Shown here: piece by piece, positions 47,253 through 56,534 of the stretch
Layout of the letters: each line of letters starts with the position of its first letter
Numbering within the stretch: position 1 is the stretch's first letter
NCBI RefSeq assembly: GCF_019613795.1
Contig: NZ_CP080429.1
Span: forward strand, 1,393,501-1,457,500
Source of the DNA: Flavobacterium litorale
GTDB taxonomy: Bacteria; Bacteroidota; Bacteroidia; Flavobacteriales; Flavobacteriaceae
Reading direction: 5' to 3'
Length of the DNA stretch: 64,000 bases
Program-made: the position numbers and the translations under genes
Notes under the pieces: model-generated
What the model was told of the DNA's origin: nothing
The model's input: only the letters and a program-made list of their open reading frames with translations
Databases searched by the model: none

Positions 47253-49157
47253 ATGCTGAATATACATAATTTATCGGTTTCTTTTGGAGGAACGTACTTA
47301 TTTGAAGAAGTTACATTTCGCTTAGGAGCTGGCGATAGGGTAGGACTTGTAGGTAAAAATGGTGCTGGAAAATCGACCATGCTCAAAATTCTATCACGAG
47401 AGCTAGAACCTGATTCGGGGGTTATTGCTACCGAAAAAGAAGTTAAGATAGGTTTTTTAAAGCAGGATATCGACTTTGTTAAAGGCAGAACAGTATTGGA
47501 TGAAGCCTATCAGGCATTTGTGGAAATTAAAGAAGTAGAAGGCAAAATTGAGAAGATTAATAATGAGCTTGCTACTCGTACCGATTATGAAAGTGAAGAT
47601 TATACAAAGCTTATAGAAGACCTTAGCGATTATACCCACCACTACGAAATTTTAGGAGGGTATAACTATGTAGGCGATACCGAAAAAATACTGTTAGGTT
47701 TAGGTTTTAAACGTGAAGATTTTGATAAACTAACCGATACTTTTTCGGGTGGATGGCGTATGCGTATTGAGCTAGCCAAGCTATTACTACAGTACAACGA
47801 TGTATTGTTACTGGATGAGCCTACCAACCACTTGGATATTGAAAGTATTATTTGGTTGGAACAATTTTTAAGAAATTATCCAGGGGTTGTAATTATAGTA
47901 TCGCACGATAAAATGTTTTTAGATAACGTTACCAACCGTACTATAGAAATATCACTAGGAAAAATATACGACTTTAATAAACCCTATTCAGAGTACCTTG
48001 TATTGCGCGAAGAGCTTCGCGAAAAGCAATTGGCTACACAAAAAAATCAGGGTAAAAAAATTGAGCAAACCGAGAAACTAATCGAGAAGTTCAGAGCCAA
48101 AGCATCTAAAGCCTCGATGGCACAATCGCTCATAAAAAAATTAGATAAAATAGACCGTATTGAAGTTGACGAAGATGACAATTCGGTAATGAATATATCC
48201 TTTCCAGTATCGGTGACTCCAGGTAAAGTGGTAATTGAAGCAGAGGATGTTACTAAAAAGTATGGTGATAAAACCATATTAAAGGCTATTGATTTGCTGG
48301 TAGAGCGTGGTAGTAAAATTGCTTTTGTAGGGCAAAACGGGCAAGGTAAATCTACCCTTATAAAAGCCATTACTAATGATATAGATTATACAGGTACAAT
48401 TAAGCTAGGGCACAACGTGCAACTAGGTTATTTTGCCCAAAACCAAGCTGAGTATTTGGATGGCGAAATAACGCTTTTAGAAACGATGGAAAATGCAGCT
48501 ACCGATACTAACCGTAGTAAAGTACGCGATATGCTTGGTGCATTTTTATTTAGAGGAGATGATGTAGAGAAAAAAGTAAAAGTACTATCGGGTGGCGAGA
48601 GGAATCGTTTAGCATTGTGTAAATTGTTATTACAGTCCATAAACGTGCTTGTAATGGATGAGCCTACCAATCACTTGGATATAAAATCTAAAAATGTACT
48701 CAAAGCAGCACTACAACAGTTTGAGGGTACTTTGTTACTAGTATCGCACGATAGGGACTTTTTGCAAGGCATGTCTAACATTGTGTATGAGTTTAAAGAC
48801 CAAAAAATAAAAGAATACTTGGGTGATATCAACTTTTATTTGGAGCAGCGTAATTTGCAAAACATGCGCGAGGTAGAGAAAAGAGATGTAGTTAAGGAAG
48901 CGCCTAAAGAGAACAAGCAGGTATCTTACCAAGAGCAAAAAAAGAATAAAGCACTACAGAATAAGTTATCTAAAGTAGAAAGCCAAATACAACAACTTGA
49001 AAAGGAGATAACCGAAGATGATAAGCGTTTGGAGCAAGATTACGAGAAGCTAATGAGCGATGCAACGTTTTTTAAATCGTATCAGGATAAAAAAAGCAAG
49101 TTGGACGCACTTATGGAAAAGTGGGAACAGGTACAAGAAGAAATAGAAAATGCATAA
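47253..49157 (+). CDS. ABC-F family ATPase
   Basis: 634 residues with two ABC cassettes and no membrane domain. Walker A motifs GKNGAGKST (about 34-42) and GQNGQGKST (about 361-369), signature FSGGWRMR and LSGGERNRLAL, Walker B LLLDEPTNHLD and LVMDEPTNHLD are all present. The inter-cassette linker and a C-terminal coiled coil (about 550-634) resemble Uup/YdiF. ABC-F proteins act at the ribosome E site to relieve stalls or modulate translation. It is divergent from DUF983 with a 54-base gap. A strong terminator follows. Confidence 0.93.
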   Translation: MLNIHNLSVSFGGTYLFEEVTFRLGAGDRVGLVGKNGAGKSTMLKILSRELEPDSGVIATEKEVKIGFLKQDIDFVKGRTVLDEAYQAFVEIKEVEGKIEKINNELATRTDYESEDYTKLIEDLSDYTHHYEILGGYNYVGDTEKILLGLGFKREDFDKLTDTFSGGWRMRIELAKLLLQYNDVLLLDEPTNHLDIESIIWLEQFLRNYPGVVIIVSHDKMFLDNVTNRTIEISLGKIYDFNKPYSEYLVLREELREKQLATQKNQGKKIEQTEKLIEKFRAKASKASMAQSLIKKLDKIDRIEVDEDDNSVMNISFPVSVTPGKVVIEAEDVTKKYGDKTILKAIDLLVERGSKIAFVGQNGQGKSTLIKAITNDIDYTGTIKLGHNVQLGYFAQNQAEYLDGEITLLETMENAATDTNRSKVRDMLGAFLFRGDDVEKKVKVLSGGERNRLALCKLLLQSINVLVMDEPTNHLDIKSKNVLKAALQQFEGTLLLVSHDRDFLQGMSNIVYEFKDQKIKEYLGDINFYLEQRNLQNMREVEKRDVVKEAPKENKQVSYQEQKKNKALQNKLSKVESQIQQLEKEITEDDKRLEQDYEKLMSDATFFKSYQDKKSKLDALMEKWEQVQEEIENA

Positions 49158-49180
49158 ATATTCGTATTTGCACACAAAAT

Positions 49181-49210
49181 AAAAAGCCCACTTTAAAGTG
49201 GGCTTTTTTT
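49181..49210. terminator. bidirectional terminator after the ABC-F gene
   Basis: AAAAAGCCCACTTT and AAAGTGGGCTTTTT form a perfect palindrome with flanking A and T runs between convergent genes. Confidence 0.87.
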
Positions 49211-49214
49211 ATGA

Positions 49215-49475
49215 TTAATCAGTTTTAATCTCTATTTCTTTTTTGTCCTCGGTAATAGTTATATCACCTTTAGTCTCACCTTCGTTATCTTTAATGCTTA
49301 CACCTTTATCGCTAATGCTTACTGATGTACCATCTTCTTCAACCGCTGGTTCAGGTGCTGGTGGTGGTGCCGGATCTTCTACCTCTGGTGGAGTAGGTGT
49401 TGTTTCTTTTTTATCCTTACATGAAGCAAATAACATAAGCGCCATAGCTCCTGATAATAAGAGTAACTTTTTCAT
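49215..49475 (-). CDS. small acidic lipoprotein
   Basis: 86 residues. A lipoprotein signal with lipobox LFASC (Cys19) is followed by a Pro/Glu-rich linker (about 27-48) and a short repetitive beta-like tail with SVSISDKGVSIKDNE. The role is unknown. A bidirectional terminator lies directly after its stop. Confidence 0.75.
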   Translation of the reverse strand: MKKLLLLSGAMALMLFASCKDKKETTPTPPEVEDPAPPPAPEPAVEEDGTSVSISDKGVSIKDNEGETKGDITITEDKKEIEIKTD

Positions 49476-49554
49476 ACGTTTAAATAAGTTTTAGGTTAAT
49501 TCAAGCCACAATTTACTCATTAAATAGTATATATGCTTTTAAAATAACTTAAAT

Positions 49555-50523
49555 TTAAGAAATTAGCCCTGTTTTTTTGGCATGGGCTATAGCCTCGTCG
49601 CTATCCTTAAAGTAACACACCGCTATAGATATGGAGGCTATATTGGTAAGGGTGTCTTCTACTTTCTGCTTTTTTGCCTTGCCTGTTTGCCTTATGTAAA
49701 CTGCTTTTACCGTAAGCGGGAATATTTTACAAATATTCTCATACAAATACGGATCCTGCTGCGAATCGTCACCCAGTAACGTATACTTGAGGCGTGGATA
49801 AAACTCTAAAATATGCTTTATTTTCTCAAATTTATGGTTGTGGTTGCCTCTGCCTGTTGCCAAAAAATCCGTTAGGCTTGTTTTAATATCTTTAAGCAAC
49901 ATTACGGCACGAGGTAGTTGTTGTATTTTGGTAAATTTTACAATAAAATTGTACAAATTCCATTCGCTGCTAGATACGTAAAAAAAAGTATTCTGCTCTT
50001 CTTTACTATCTCTACCCTCATTACTTAAGGCTTGGTAAAACGGAACAACCCCCTCAAAAACTTTCCTGTTATTAACATTTTTCCATAGTAGTATATATAG
50101 TTTTTTAAAAAAATTATCGGTGTGCGATACTAAGAATGTATCATCAATATCCGATATAAAACCCAAGTTTCCCTCAAAAGGTTTTATGTAGCTGCCTTTT
50201 TCCTCTATTACCTCGTTACCATACGTAGCACCTACGGTATAATTTTTCCAACCAGCATCTATTGTTTTGTCCAAAGGGATGCAAAATTTAAAATAACCGT
50301 CTTTTAATGTTTTGGTATGTATTTTTTTATCGTTATGCTTTAAGTAAACAGCTGTATTTGCTATTGTTTTTACTCTGAACATTTTTATAATGGAGCGTGC
50401 ATTTTTAAAACGTTTTTTCTCAAATTCGTAATCGTTTACCGAATTGGGGGTAAAAACATGACCGAAAACAATGAGTTCCTGATCGTTGGCATACCCACGA
50501 TAGAGTTTTAAAATAGGCTTCAT
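49555..50523 (-). CDS. App1-like phosphatidate phosphatase domain protein (DUF2183)
   Basis: 322 residues. The N-terminal ~110 residues form a beta-rich domain; the catalytic DxDxT motif of the App1/HAD-like domain appears as DIDDT (125-129) in GFISDIDDTF. Conserved FYVSSSEWNLY and LLGDDSQQDPYLY segments follow. Yeast App1 hydrolyses phosphatidate to diacylglycerol. The gene is divergent from a diacylglycerol-kinase-family gene, the reverse reaction, with 66 bases between their starts. Substrate inferred, not proven. Confidence 0.87.
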   Translation of the reverse strand: MKPILKLYRGYANDQELIVFGHVFTPNSVNDYEFEKKRFKNARSIIKMFRVKTIANTAVYLKHNDKKIHTKTLKDGYFKFCIPLDKTIDAGWKNYTVGATYGNEVIEEKGSYIKPFEGNLGFISDIDDTFLVSHTDNFFKKLYILLWKNVNNRKVFEGVVPFYQALSNEGRDSKEEQNTFFYVSSSEWNLYNFIVKFTKIQQLPRAVMLLKDIKTSLTDFLATGRGNHNHKFEKIKHILEFYPRLKYTLLGDDSQQDPYLYENICKIFPLTVKAVYIRQTGKAKKQKVEDTLTNIASISIAVCYFKDSDEAIAHAKKTGLIS

Positions 50524-50589
50524 TAAAATTTATAAGTTTAATAAGACGTTAAGCGATACAATTTAATTAATTTTAGTCAAAAAAGTAAC

Positions 50590-51474
50590 ATGGCTCAGCA
50601 AGAGATTTTTTTATTAATAATTAACCCTATCGCTGGCGGTATCGATAAATCGGAACTTGTAGGTATGGTTGAGCAATATGCCGAGCAGCGTACTATAAAA
50701 TTAATACAATACGAAACAACGGGTAAGGATGATGAACTGGCTATAAAGCACTATGTTAACCAGTACCAACCGAAGCGCGTATTAGTAGCAGGTGGCGATG
50801 GTACTATAAAAATGGTTGCCGAAGCTATAGAGGAGTACGATATAGTTATAGGCATCCTTCCGGCGGGTTCTGCCAACGGTTTGTCGGTGGATTTAGACCT
50901 GCCTGATACGTTAGAGGAAAATCTTGAGATAGCTTTTAATGGCATGGTACAGTATATGGATATTGTAACGGTTAATAACGTGCGTAGCCTCCACCTTAGC
51001 GATATTGGTGTTAACGCTGAGTTGATTCGGAACTACGAAAACGGAACGGTACGAGGAAAATTAGGTTATGCACTTCAAATACTAAATACACTTATAGAAC
51101 TTGAAGAGCCTTTTGAGGCAACAATTAAAGCTAATGATGCTACTATTACAACCGAAGCACGTATGGTAGTTATAGCCAATACCAACCGTTATGGTACAGG
51201 GGTTACTATTAACCCTATTGGTGAAATGAACGATGGCAAGTTTGAAATTGTAATACTCAAAAACTTAGATATATCGGTAATTGGTAAAATACTTTTGGGT
51301 AACATACCTTTGGATGAAAATGTGGTAGTACTATCTACATCTGAGGCTTGTATTACAACAAACATTCCCGTTAGTTTTCAGGTAGATGGCGAGTATTGCG
51401 GAAAGGAACAAAAACTCGATGTAAAAATACTACCGCAACAGTTAAAAGTTGCTGTTCCAGCAAAGCTTACTTAA
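50590..51474 (+). CDS. diacylglycerol/lipid kinase family protein (YegS/DagK type)
   Basis: 294 residues, the family length. The nucleotide-binding GGDGT at 68-72 and PAGSANGLSVDLDLP (family GTANDFA position) are present; INPIAGG opens the N-terminal domain. It likely phosphorylates diacylglycerol or a related lipid with ATP. Its last 8 bases overlap the convergent acyltransferase-like gene. Confidence 0.92.
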   Translation: MAQQEIFLLIINPIAGGIDKSELVGMVEQYAEQRTIKLIQYETTGKDDELAIKHYVNQYQPKRVLVAGGDGTIKMVAEAIEEYDIVIGILPAGSANGLSVDLDLPDTLEENLEIAFNGMVQYMDIVTVNNVRSLHLSDIGVNAELIRNYENGTVRGKLGYALQILNTLIELEEPFEATIKANDATITTEARMVVIANTNRYGTGVTINPIGEMNDGKFEIVILKNLDISVIGKILLGNIPLDENVVVLSTSEACITTNIPVSFQVDGEYCGKEQKLDVKILPQQLKVAVPAKLT

Positions 51475-52609
51475 AAGGGTTTCGGGCTTTCCAGGTTACT
51501 TTGGGTTCAAAGTAATTAAACAGCTTCCCCATAAATAGGTTTACTATGGGGTTAGTGTGTTTTATAATACCATACACCTCTTCGGCTTCGGCACCAATGC
51601 TACTTTTTATCTCCATTGCCGAGCGTGCAAAAACTACCCGCTTATATCTCTTTTTTATAGCATAGGCAACCATGTCGTATAACATATTTAGGTACAACAT
51701 TTTTTGTTGCTGTACCGATTCATCGTACCCTAAAAAATAAGTATCCATATCGGTGTTGTTTTTAATTAGGGTATTAAAACCAATAAGGGTATCATCTATA
51801 AAATAACCGTAAAATAAAAAGTTATCGTTAAGCTCCTTTTTCATTACCTCAAAATGATTTTCAGGTAAAAAAAACGTGTTAAACGAAGCCTTGTTGGCTA
51901 CCGTATAATATAACTCGTTTATACGCTCTTGGTATACTTGTATTTCGGCAGCATTTAATTTTTTCTTGGTTATGCCTTCCGCTTTTTTTCTGGCACGCTT
52001 GTATTGCGTTCTGTACTTAGTGTTTAACGCCAACAGGTAATCCTCTATATTTTCCCAGTCCGCTCTAATATTAAATATCATATTAGGCTGCGTACAAAAT
52101 GTAAAATAGTTTTTAAAACCAGCCCTATTAAAATCGGGGAACTCCTCAGTATTAAAATCCTTAACTGTAATAAGGTTTATTGTAATCCCCTTATTGTGGT
52201 AGTCCTTTTTTACCTCTTGCATTGCTGCTTGCATTAGTTGCAATGCTTCCGTTTCTGTTATAGCATCGGTATACAAATAAGCATTTTGTCCAGTTAAGGT
52301 ATTATTACCGATAAATAAAATGTGCGATGTGAACTTTTTAAACAAATAATCTTTAAGATGATTCTTTTTTTGTTGCTCACGAAAGGTGGTAACATTATTT
52401 AAATCAATAAACTGTATTAATGCTACGCCACAAAGCGAGTTCTCCTTAAAAAGCCCTACAAAATGGCACTCCATGTTTTTTGGAGGTGCTTTCTCCAATA
52501 CAGCAAGTGCATTACGCGAAAGAAAGATGTTTGGTTTAGTAACTACATCCCATTCGGTGGGTAGGTTAGAGGTTGTAGTGTAAAGCGTATACGAAAGCTT
52601 ATCGATCAA
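51467..52609 (-). CDS. GNAT-fold acyltransferase-like protein
   Basis: 380 residues with no signal peptide or membrane helix. The C-terminal half resembles GNAT or FemAB-type N-acyltransferases (LFYGYFIDDTLIGFNTLIKN, a beta strand pattern, and AYAIKKRYKRVVFARSAMEIK). A basic helix near 205-230 (KYRTQYKRARKKAEG) precedes it. Substrate unknown; peptidoglycan- or lipid-linked acyl transfer is possible. It is convergent with the lipid kinase gene. Confidence 0.65.
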   Translation of the reverse strand: MIDKLSYTLYTTTSNLPTEWDVVTKPNIFLSRNALAVLEKAPPKNMECHFVGLFKENSLCGVALIQFIDLNNVTTFREQQKKNHLKDYLFKKFTSHILFIGNNTLTGQNAYLYTDAITETEALQLMQAAMQEVKKDYHNKGITINLITVKDFNTEEFPDFNRAGFKNYFTFCTQPNMIFNIRADWENIEDYLLALNTKYRTQYKRARKKAEGITKKKLNAAEIQVYQERINELYYTVANKASFNTFFLPENHFEVMKKELNDNFLFYGYFIDDTLIGFNTLIKNNTDMDTYFLGYDESVQQQKMLYLNMLYDMVAYAIKKRYKRVVFARSAMEIKSSIGAEAEEVYGIIKHTNPIVNLFMGKLFNYFEPKVTWKARNPFK

Positions 52610-52621
52610 AATAAAGTAAAT

Positions 52622-52646
52622 AAAAAATCTCCCGTAGGAGATTTAG
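52622..52646 (-). terminator. terminator after the DUF1761 gene
   Basis: AAATCTCC and GGAGATTT form an 8-bp stem with a 4-base loop (52625-52644), followed on the minus strand by a T6 run. Confidence 0.8.
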
Positions 52647-52667
52647 TTATTAAAAATGTAAATATAG

Positions 52668-53150
52668 CTATTTCCATGCACAAATAATACCACCCATAAC
52701 GGCAAAGCATATAATCCAGTAACCACTGTTTATAAGGATGTATTTACCACTTTTCATTTCGTACAACGCATTGGTGCCTACAATAGGTAGCCCCATAAAA
52801 ACACCTACCATTGCACCATGCAGCACACCATGTTTAAATGTTCGGTAGGAGTGTCCATAATCAGCCATAAAAGCTTCATACGATGGTTTTGCTGCTTCAA
52901 TATCACCACCTACCATTCCCATCGCACCAAACTGATGTATAACCATAAATTGCATTACAAAAGCAATCATAATTGCAAAAAGGATTGATAGACCAAATAT
53001 CTTTAGTAGGTTAGCGCCCTTTGCTTTCTCTTTGGTCATGCCTGTTTCTCTCATCCAAGCGGCACCAAATACTTTTTCGTTGTACCATACAGAGCCTATT
53101 ACCATAGTAGATAGCCCTGCTACAATTACTGCTAAAAAATTGATTTCCAT
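52668..53150 (-). CDS. DUF1761 membrane protein
   Basis: 160 residues with four predicted membrane helices (about 5-22, 50-70, 110-128 and 140-158). The conserved GSVWYNEKVFGAAWMRETG loop after the first helix is typical of the family, whose role is unknown. A terminator lies just downstream. Confidence 0.85.
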   Translation of the reverse strand: MEINFLAVIVAGLSTMVIGSVWYNEKVFGAAWMRETGMTKEKAKGANLLKIFGLSILFAIMIAFVMQFMVIHQFGAMGMVGGDIEAAKPSYEAFMADYGHSYRTFKHGVLHGAMVGVFMGLPIVGTNALYEMKSGKYILINSGYWIICFAVMGGIICAWK

Positions 53151-53226
53151 ATTATTGAATTTTTATATTTTTATACAAATATAAATTTCTTGTTTTAAAA
53201 TTTAACAATTGTTTAGTTTTTTATCA

Positions 53227-53553
53227 TTAAAAATAGTTGATAAAATTATACGGCTTCCTACTAGGTAAATAGTCCAATTCAGATTCGTTAGTGTAAGCCT
53301 CTCTTTCAAAACAGATACTTTTGTATGCCCGTTTGTGGTTTTGGTATTTTATATATAACAGTAAATAGGCTACTACATACCATATATAAAACGGTAGCAC
53401 AAGTAACTCAGCTTGCTGTCGCAAATGAATCTTTTCATGATTAATAAGTGTTTTATCTTCCATATACTTATAGTCACGAATCAAAATAAAAGGAAACAAG
53501 GCTATGCTTGTATATCCTTTAGGAATTAAATATTTAGTAGTAATTATAATCAT
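53227..53553 (-). CDS. small membrane protein with HExxH motif
   Basis: 108 residues. HEKIH at about 39-43 is a zincin-type HExxH; a membrane helix (about 49-69) follows, and FEREAY (about 83-88) supplies a candidate third Glu. This resembles the core of M56-type (BlaR1/MecR1) peptidases stripped to a minimum. Activity is not proven. It is divergent from the DUF5522 gene with 28 bases between starts. Confidence 0.68.
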   Translation of the reverse strand: MIIITTKYLIPKGYTSIALFPFILIRDYKYMEDKTLINHEKIHLRQQAELLVLPFYIWYVVAYLLLYIKYQNHKRAYKSICFEREAYTNESELDYLPSRKPYNFINYF

Positions 53554-53581
53554 TCGCTGTAAAGTTTATAAATTTGTGCAT

Positions 53582-53755
53582 ATGGATGACCGATTTACTG
53601 ATAAATTGATTGAGGGAGAAGATTATTACCTTTCGCCCGAAGGCTATAAAGTTTTTACAGAAAAATACCATTTAAAACGTGGCTATTGCTGTAAAAATGG
53701 CTGCAGACATTGTGCCTACGGCTACAATAAAAAAACAGGAACATTTAAAAAATAA
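53582..53755 (+). CDS. DUF5522 small Cys-motif protein
   Basis: 57 residues from the ATG at 53582; a longer in-frame start at 53504 would overlap the divergent gene and add residues unlike the family. The family pattern is visible: EDYYLSPEGYKVFTEKYHL, then RGYCCKNGCRHCAYGY with four Cys and a His that could bind a metal. Function unknown. Confidence 0.8.
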   Translation: MDDRFTDKLIEGEDYYLSPEGYKVFTEKYHLKRGYCCKNGCRHCAYGYNKKTGTFKK

Positions 53756-53828
53756 ATAACAAGAGCAAGCAGTAACAGGTTGCAATTTAAAGCGGAATAC
53801 TGATACTGACACCAAAAATTATTGATAT

Positions 53829-55817
53829 ATGACATTTAAGGAACAGATACAAGAAGGAATCCCGGCGGTTTTACCACAACCAAAACCGTATGACCCTTCT
53901 ATAAACCATGCACCAAAGCGTAAAGAAATGCTAACGGCTGATGAGAAGAAGCTGGCACTACGCAATGCACTACGTTATTTTAACCCAAAAGATCATGCAG
54001 AATTAATAAAAGAATTTACAGAGGAACTGGAAAACTACGGCAGAATTTACATGTATAGGCTACGTCCTGATTATAAAATGTATGCCCGACCCGTATCGGA
54101 ATATCCTGGTAAATCAGAGCAGGCTAAAGCCATTATGCTGATGATTCAGAATAATCTTGACTATGCTGTGGCACAACACCCACATGAGTTAATAACCTAT
54201 GGCGGTAACGGTGCAGTATTCCAAAACTGGGCGCAGTACAGGCTTACTATGAAGTACCTTAGCGAGATGACCGATGAGCAAACATTGGTTATGTACTCAG
54301 GTCATCCAATGGGGCTATTTCCATCGCATACCGAGGCACCACGAGTAGTAGTAACCAACGGTATGATGATACCCAACTACTCTAAACCAGACGACTGGGA
54401 GAAGTTTAATGCATTGGGTGTAACCCAATACGGACAAATGACGGCGGGTAGTTACATGTATATAGGTCCACAAGGTATTGTGCATGGTACAACCATAACA
54501 GTATTAAACGCAGGACGAAAAATAACCAAAAACGGCGAAGGATTAGCGGGTAAACTATTTGTAACTTCTGGATTAGGAGGTATGAGTGGTGCACAGCCTA
54601 AAGCAGGTAACATTGCAGGTTGTATTACGGTTTGTGCCGAGCTAAACCCAAAGGCAGTACATACACGCCATTCGCAAGGATGGGTAGACGAGGTAATTAC
54701 CAAATTGGATGAACTGGTTGAACGTGTTAACAAAGCAAAAGCAGCTAAAGAAATCGTATCCATAGCCTATCAAGGTAACATAGTAGATGTTTGGGAGAAG
54801 TTTGATACCGAAAATGTATATATTGACTTGGGTAGCGACCAATCGTCATTGCATAACCCATGGGCGGGAGGATACTATCCTGTAGGATTATCTTTTGATG
54901 AATCGAACCACCTAATGGCTGCCAATCCTGCTAAATTTAAAGAAGAAGTACAAAAAACATTGCGTAAGCATGCCGCTGCTATTAACAAGCATGCCGATAG
55001 GGGAACGTATTTTTTTGATTATGGTAATGCATTTTTATTAGAAGCCTCGCGTGCAGGAGCCGATATTATGGCTGATGATGGTATTAACTTTAAATACCCA
55101 AGTTATGTACAGGATATTATGGGCCCCATGTGTTTCGATTATGGTTTTGGTCCATTCCGTTGGGTATGTGCTTCGGGTAACCCAGAAGATTTAGCTAAAA
55201 CAGATGCTATAGCAGCTAACGTTTTAGAAGAAATGGCTAAAACAGCTCCTGATGAGATTAAGCAACAAATGCAAGATAATATTAAATGGATACAAGGAGC
55301 ACAGGAAAACAAATTAGTAGTAGGCTCGCAAGCCCGCATATTATATGCAGATGCCGAAGGACGTATTAATATAGCCAGAGCGTTTAACGAAGCAATTGCA
55401 AAAGGCGAAATAGGTTCGGTAATATTAGGGCGCGACCACCACGATGTAAGCGGTACCGATTCTCCGTACAGAGAAACCTCTAATATATACGACGGTTCAC
55501 GCTTTACAGCCGATATGGCAATACACAATGTTATTGGCGATAGCTTTCGAGGAGCTACTTGGGTAAGCATCCATAATGGTGGTGGCGTAGGCTGGGGAGA
55601 AGTGATGAATGGCGGATTTGGTATGGTTCTTGATGGCTCTAAAGAAGCGTCAAGACGTTTAGAATCAATGCTTTTCTGGGATGTTAACAACGGTATAGCA
55701 CGTAGAAGTTGGGCACGAAACGACGAAGCTATTTTTGCTATACAACGTGCAATGGAGAATCAGCCATTACTACAAGTTACATTACCCAATAAAGTAGATG
55801 ATACTCTGCTAGGATAA
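53829..55817 (+). CDS. hutU: urocanate hydratase
   Basis: 662 residues; longer than the ~555-residue proteobacterial enzyme, as is usual for the Bacteroidota form. Urocanase uses tightly bound NAD+ to convert urocanate to imidazolonepropionate in histidine breakdown. YSGHPMGLFPSH, GLGGMSGAQPKAG (NAD-binding) and MGPMCFDYGFGPFRWVC (active-site Cys region) are visible. No hutH, hutI or hutG gene is near. The DUF4136 gene follows in the same direction. Confidence 0.95.
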   Translation: MTFKEQIQEGIPAVLPQPKPYDPSINHAPKRKEMLTADEKKLALRNALRYFNPKDHAELIKEFTEELENYGRIYMYRLRPDYKMYARPVSEYPGKSEQAKAIMLMIQNNLDYAVAQHPHELITYGGNGAVFQNWAQYRLTMKYLSEMTDEQTLVMYSGHPMGLFPSHTEAPRVVVTNGMMIPNYSKPDDWEKFNALGVTQYGQMTAGSYMYIGPQGIVHGTTITVLNAGRKITKNGEGLAGKLFVTSGLGGMSGAQPKAGNIAGCITVCAELNPKAVHTRHSQGWVDEVITKLDELVERVNKAKAAKEIVSIAYQGNIVDVWEKFDTENVYIDLGSDQSSLHNPWAGGYYPVGLSFDESNHLMAANPAKFKEEVQKTLRKHAAAINKHADRGTYFFDYGNAFLLEASRAGADIMADDGINFKYPSYVQDIMGPMCFDYGFGPFRWVCASGNPEDLAKTDAIAANVLEEMAKTAPDEIKQQMQDNIKWIQGAQENKLVVGSQARILYADAEGRINIARAFNEAIAKGEIGSVILGRDHHDVSGTDSPYRETSNIYDGSRFTADMAIHNVIGDSFRGATWVSIHNGGGVGWGEVMNGGFGMVLDGSKEASRRLESMLFWDVNNGIARRSWARNDEAIFAIQRAMENQPLLQVTLPNKVDDTLLG

Positions 55818-55877
55818 AAGTTTGTAACGGCTATTTTAAACGATGATGCTATTTTGTTACCCATAAATTATTTGATT

Positions 55878-56405
55878 ATGAAAAAGATAAAATTGCTATC
55901 ACTCGTTTTTATTGCTTTGCTCGTAGCCTCATGCAGTCCTATTCGGGTTGCTACAGACTATGATGACGAAGTTAATTTTAGTACCTATAAAACCTATGCC
56001 TTTTTTAAGGAAGGTATCGATAAAGCTAAAATATCCGACCTCGATAAAAAACGCATACTTCGTGCTATAGACGCCGAGATGCAAAAGAAAGGCTTCATTA
56101 AAAGTGAAAATCCCGATATATTGGTTAATATGTTTACAAATTCCAACCAAAGAGTAGATGTAGACCAGTGGGGTGGCGCATGGGGCTGGGGTTGGAACCC
56201 TTGGATGTGGGGCGGTAACTTTACCACAGTTAGTACCGTAACAGAAGGAACGCTATACATAGACTTTATAGATGCCCGAAAAAAAGATTTGATATGGCAA
56301 GGTATAGGTACAGGCGTATTAACCCTTGACCGCGATGAGAAACAAGAACGTATTAACGAGTTTGTTGCTGAAATAATAGCGCAATTTCCGCCAGAAAAGA
56401 AATAA
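55878..56405 (+). CDS. DUF4136 lipoprotein
   Basis: 175 residues from the ATG at 55878 (MKKIKLLSLVF); an ATG 24 bases earlier is in frame but adds an uncharged stretch before the signal. Lipobox LVASC is at about residue 19. The DUF4136 features DEVNFSTYKTYAFF, an NPDILVNMF strand and a GTLYIDFIDARKKDLIWQG segment are present. A central Trp/Gly-rich loop (GGAWGWGWNPWMWGG) is striking. Function unknown; probably outer-membrane associated. Confidence 0.88.
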   Translation: MKKIKLLSLVFIALLVASCSPIRVATDYDDEVNFSTYKTYAFFKEGIDKAKISDLDKKRILRAIDAEMQKKGFIKSENPDILVNMFTNSNQRVDVDQWGGAWGWGWNPWMWGGNFTTVSTVTEGTLYIDFIDARKKDLIWQGIGTGVLTLDRDEKQERINEFVAEIIAQFPPEKK

Positions 56406-56416
56406 ATTAATTGTAT

Positions 56417-56449
56417 AAAAAAAACTCTCCTATTAGAGGGTTTTTTTTA
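56417..56449 (+). terminator. terminator after the DUF4136 gene
   Basis: AAAACTCTC and GAGGGTTTT form a 9-bp stem with one T-G pair and a 6-base loop, followed by T8. Confidence 0.75.
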
Positions 56450-56534
56450 TGCAATTAATTGAAAATTAAATAATAACAACTTTATAAAGTTCAAAAAGTT
56501 CAAAATTTTATTATTTTAGCAAAAAAATAATGTT

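Noticed and set aside
53504..53581. Earlier in-frame start for the DUF5522 gene
   Set aside because: It would overlap the divergent gene start and add 26 residues not seen in this small family.
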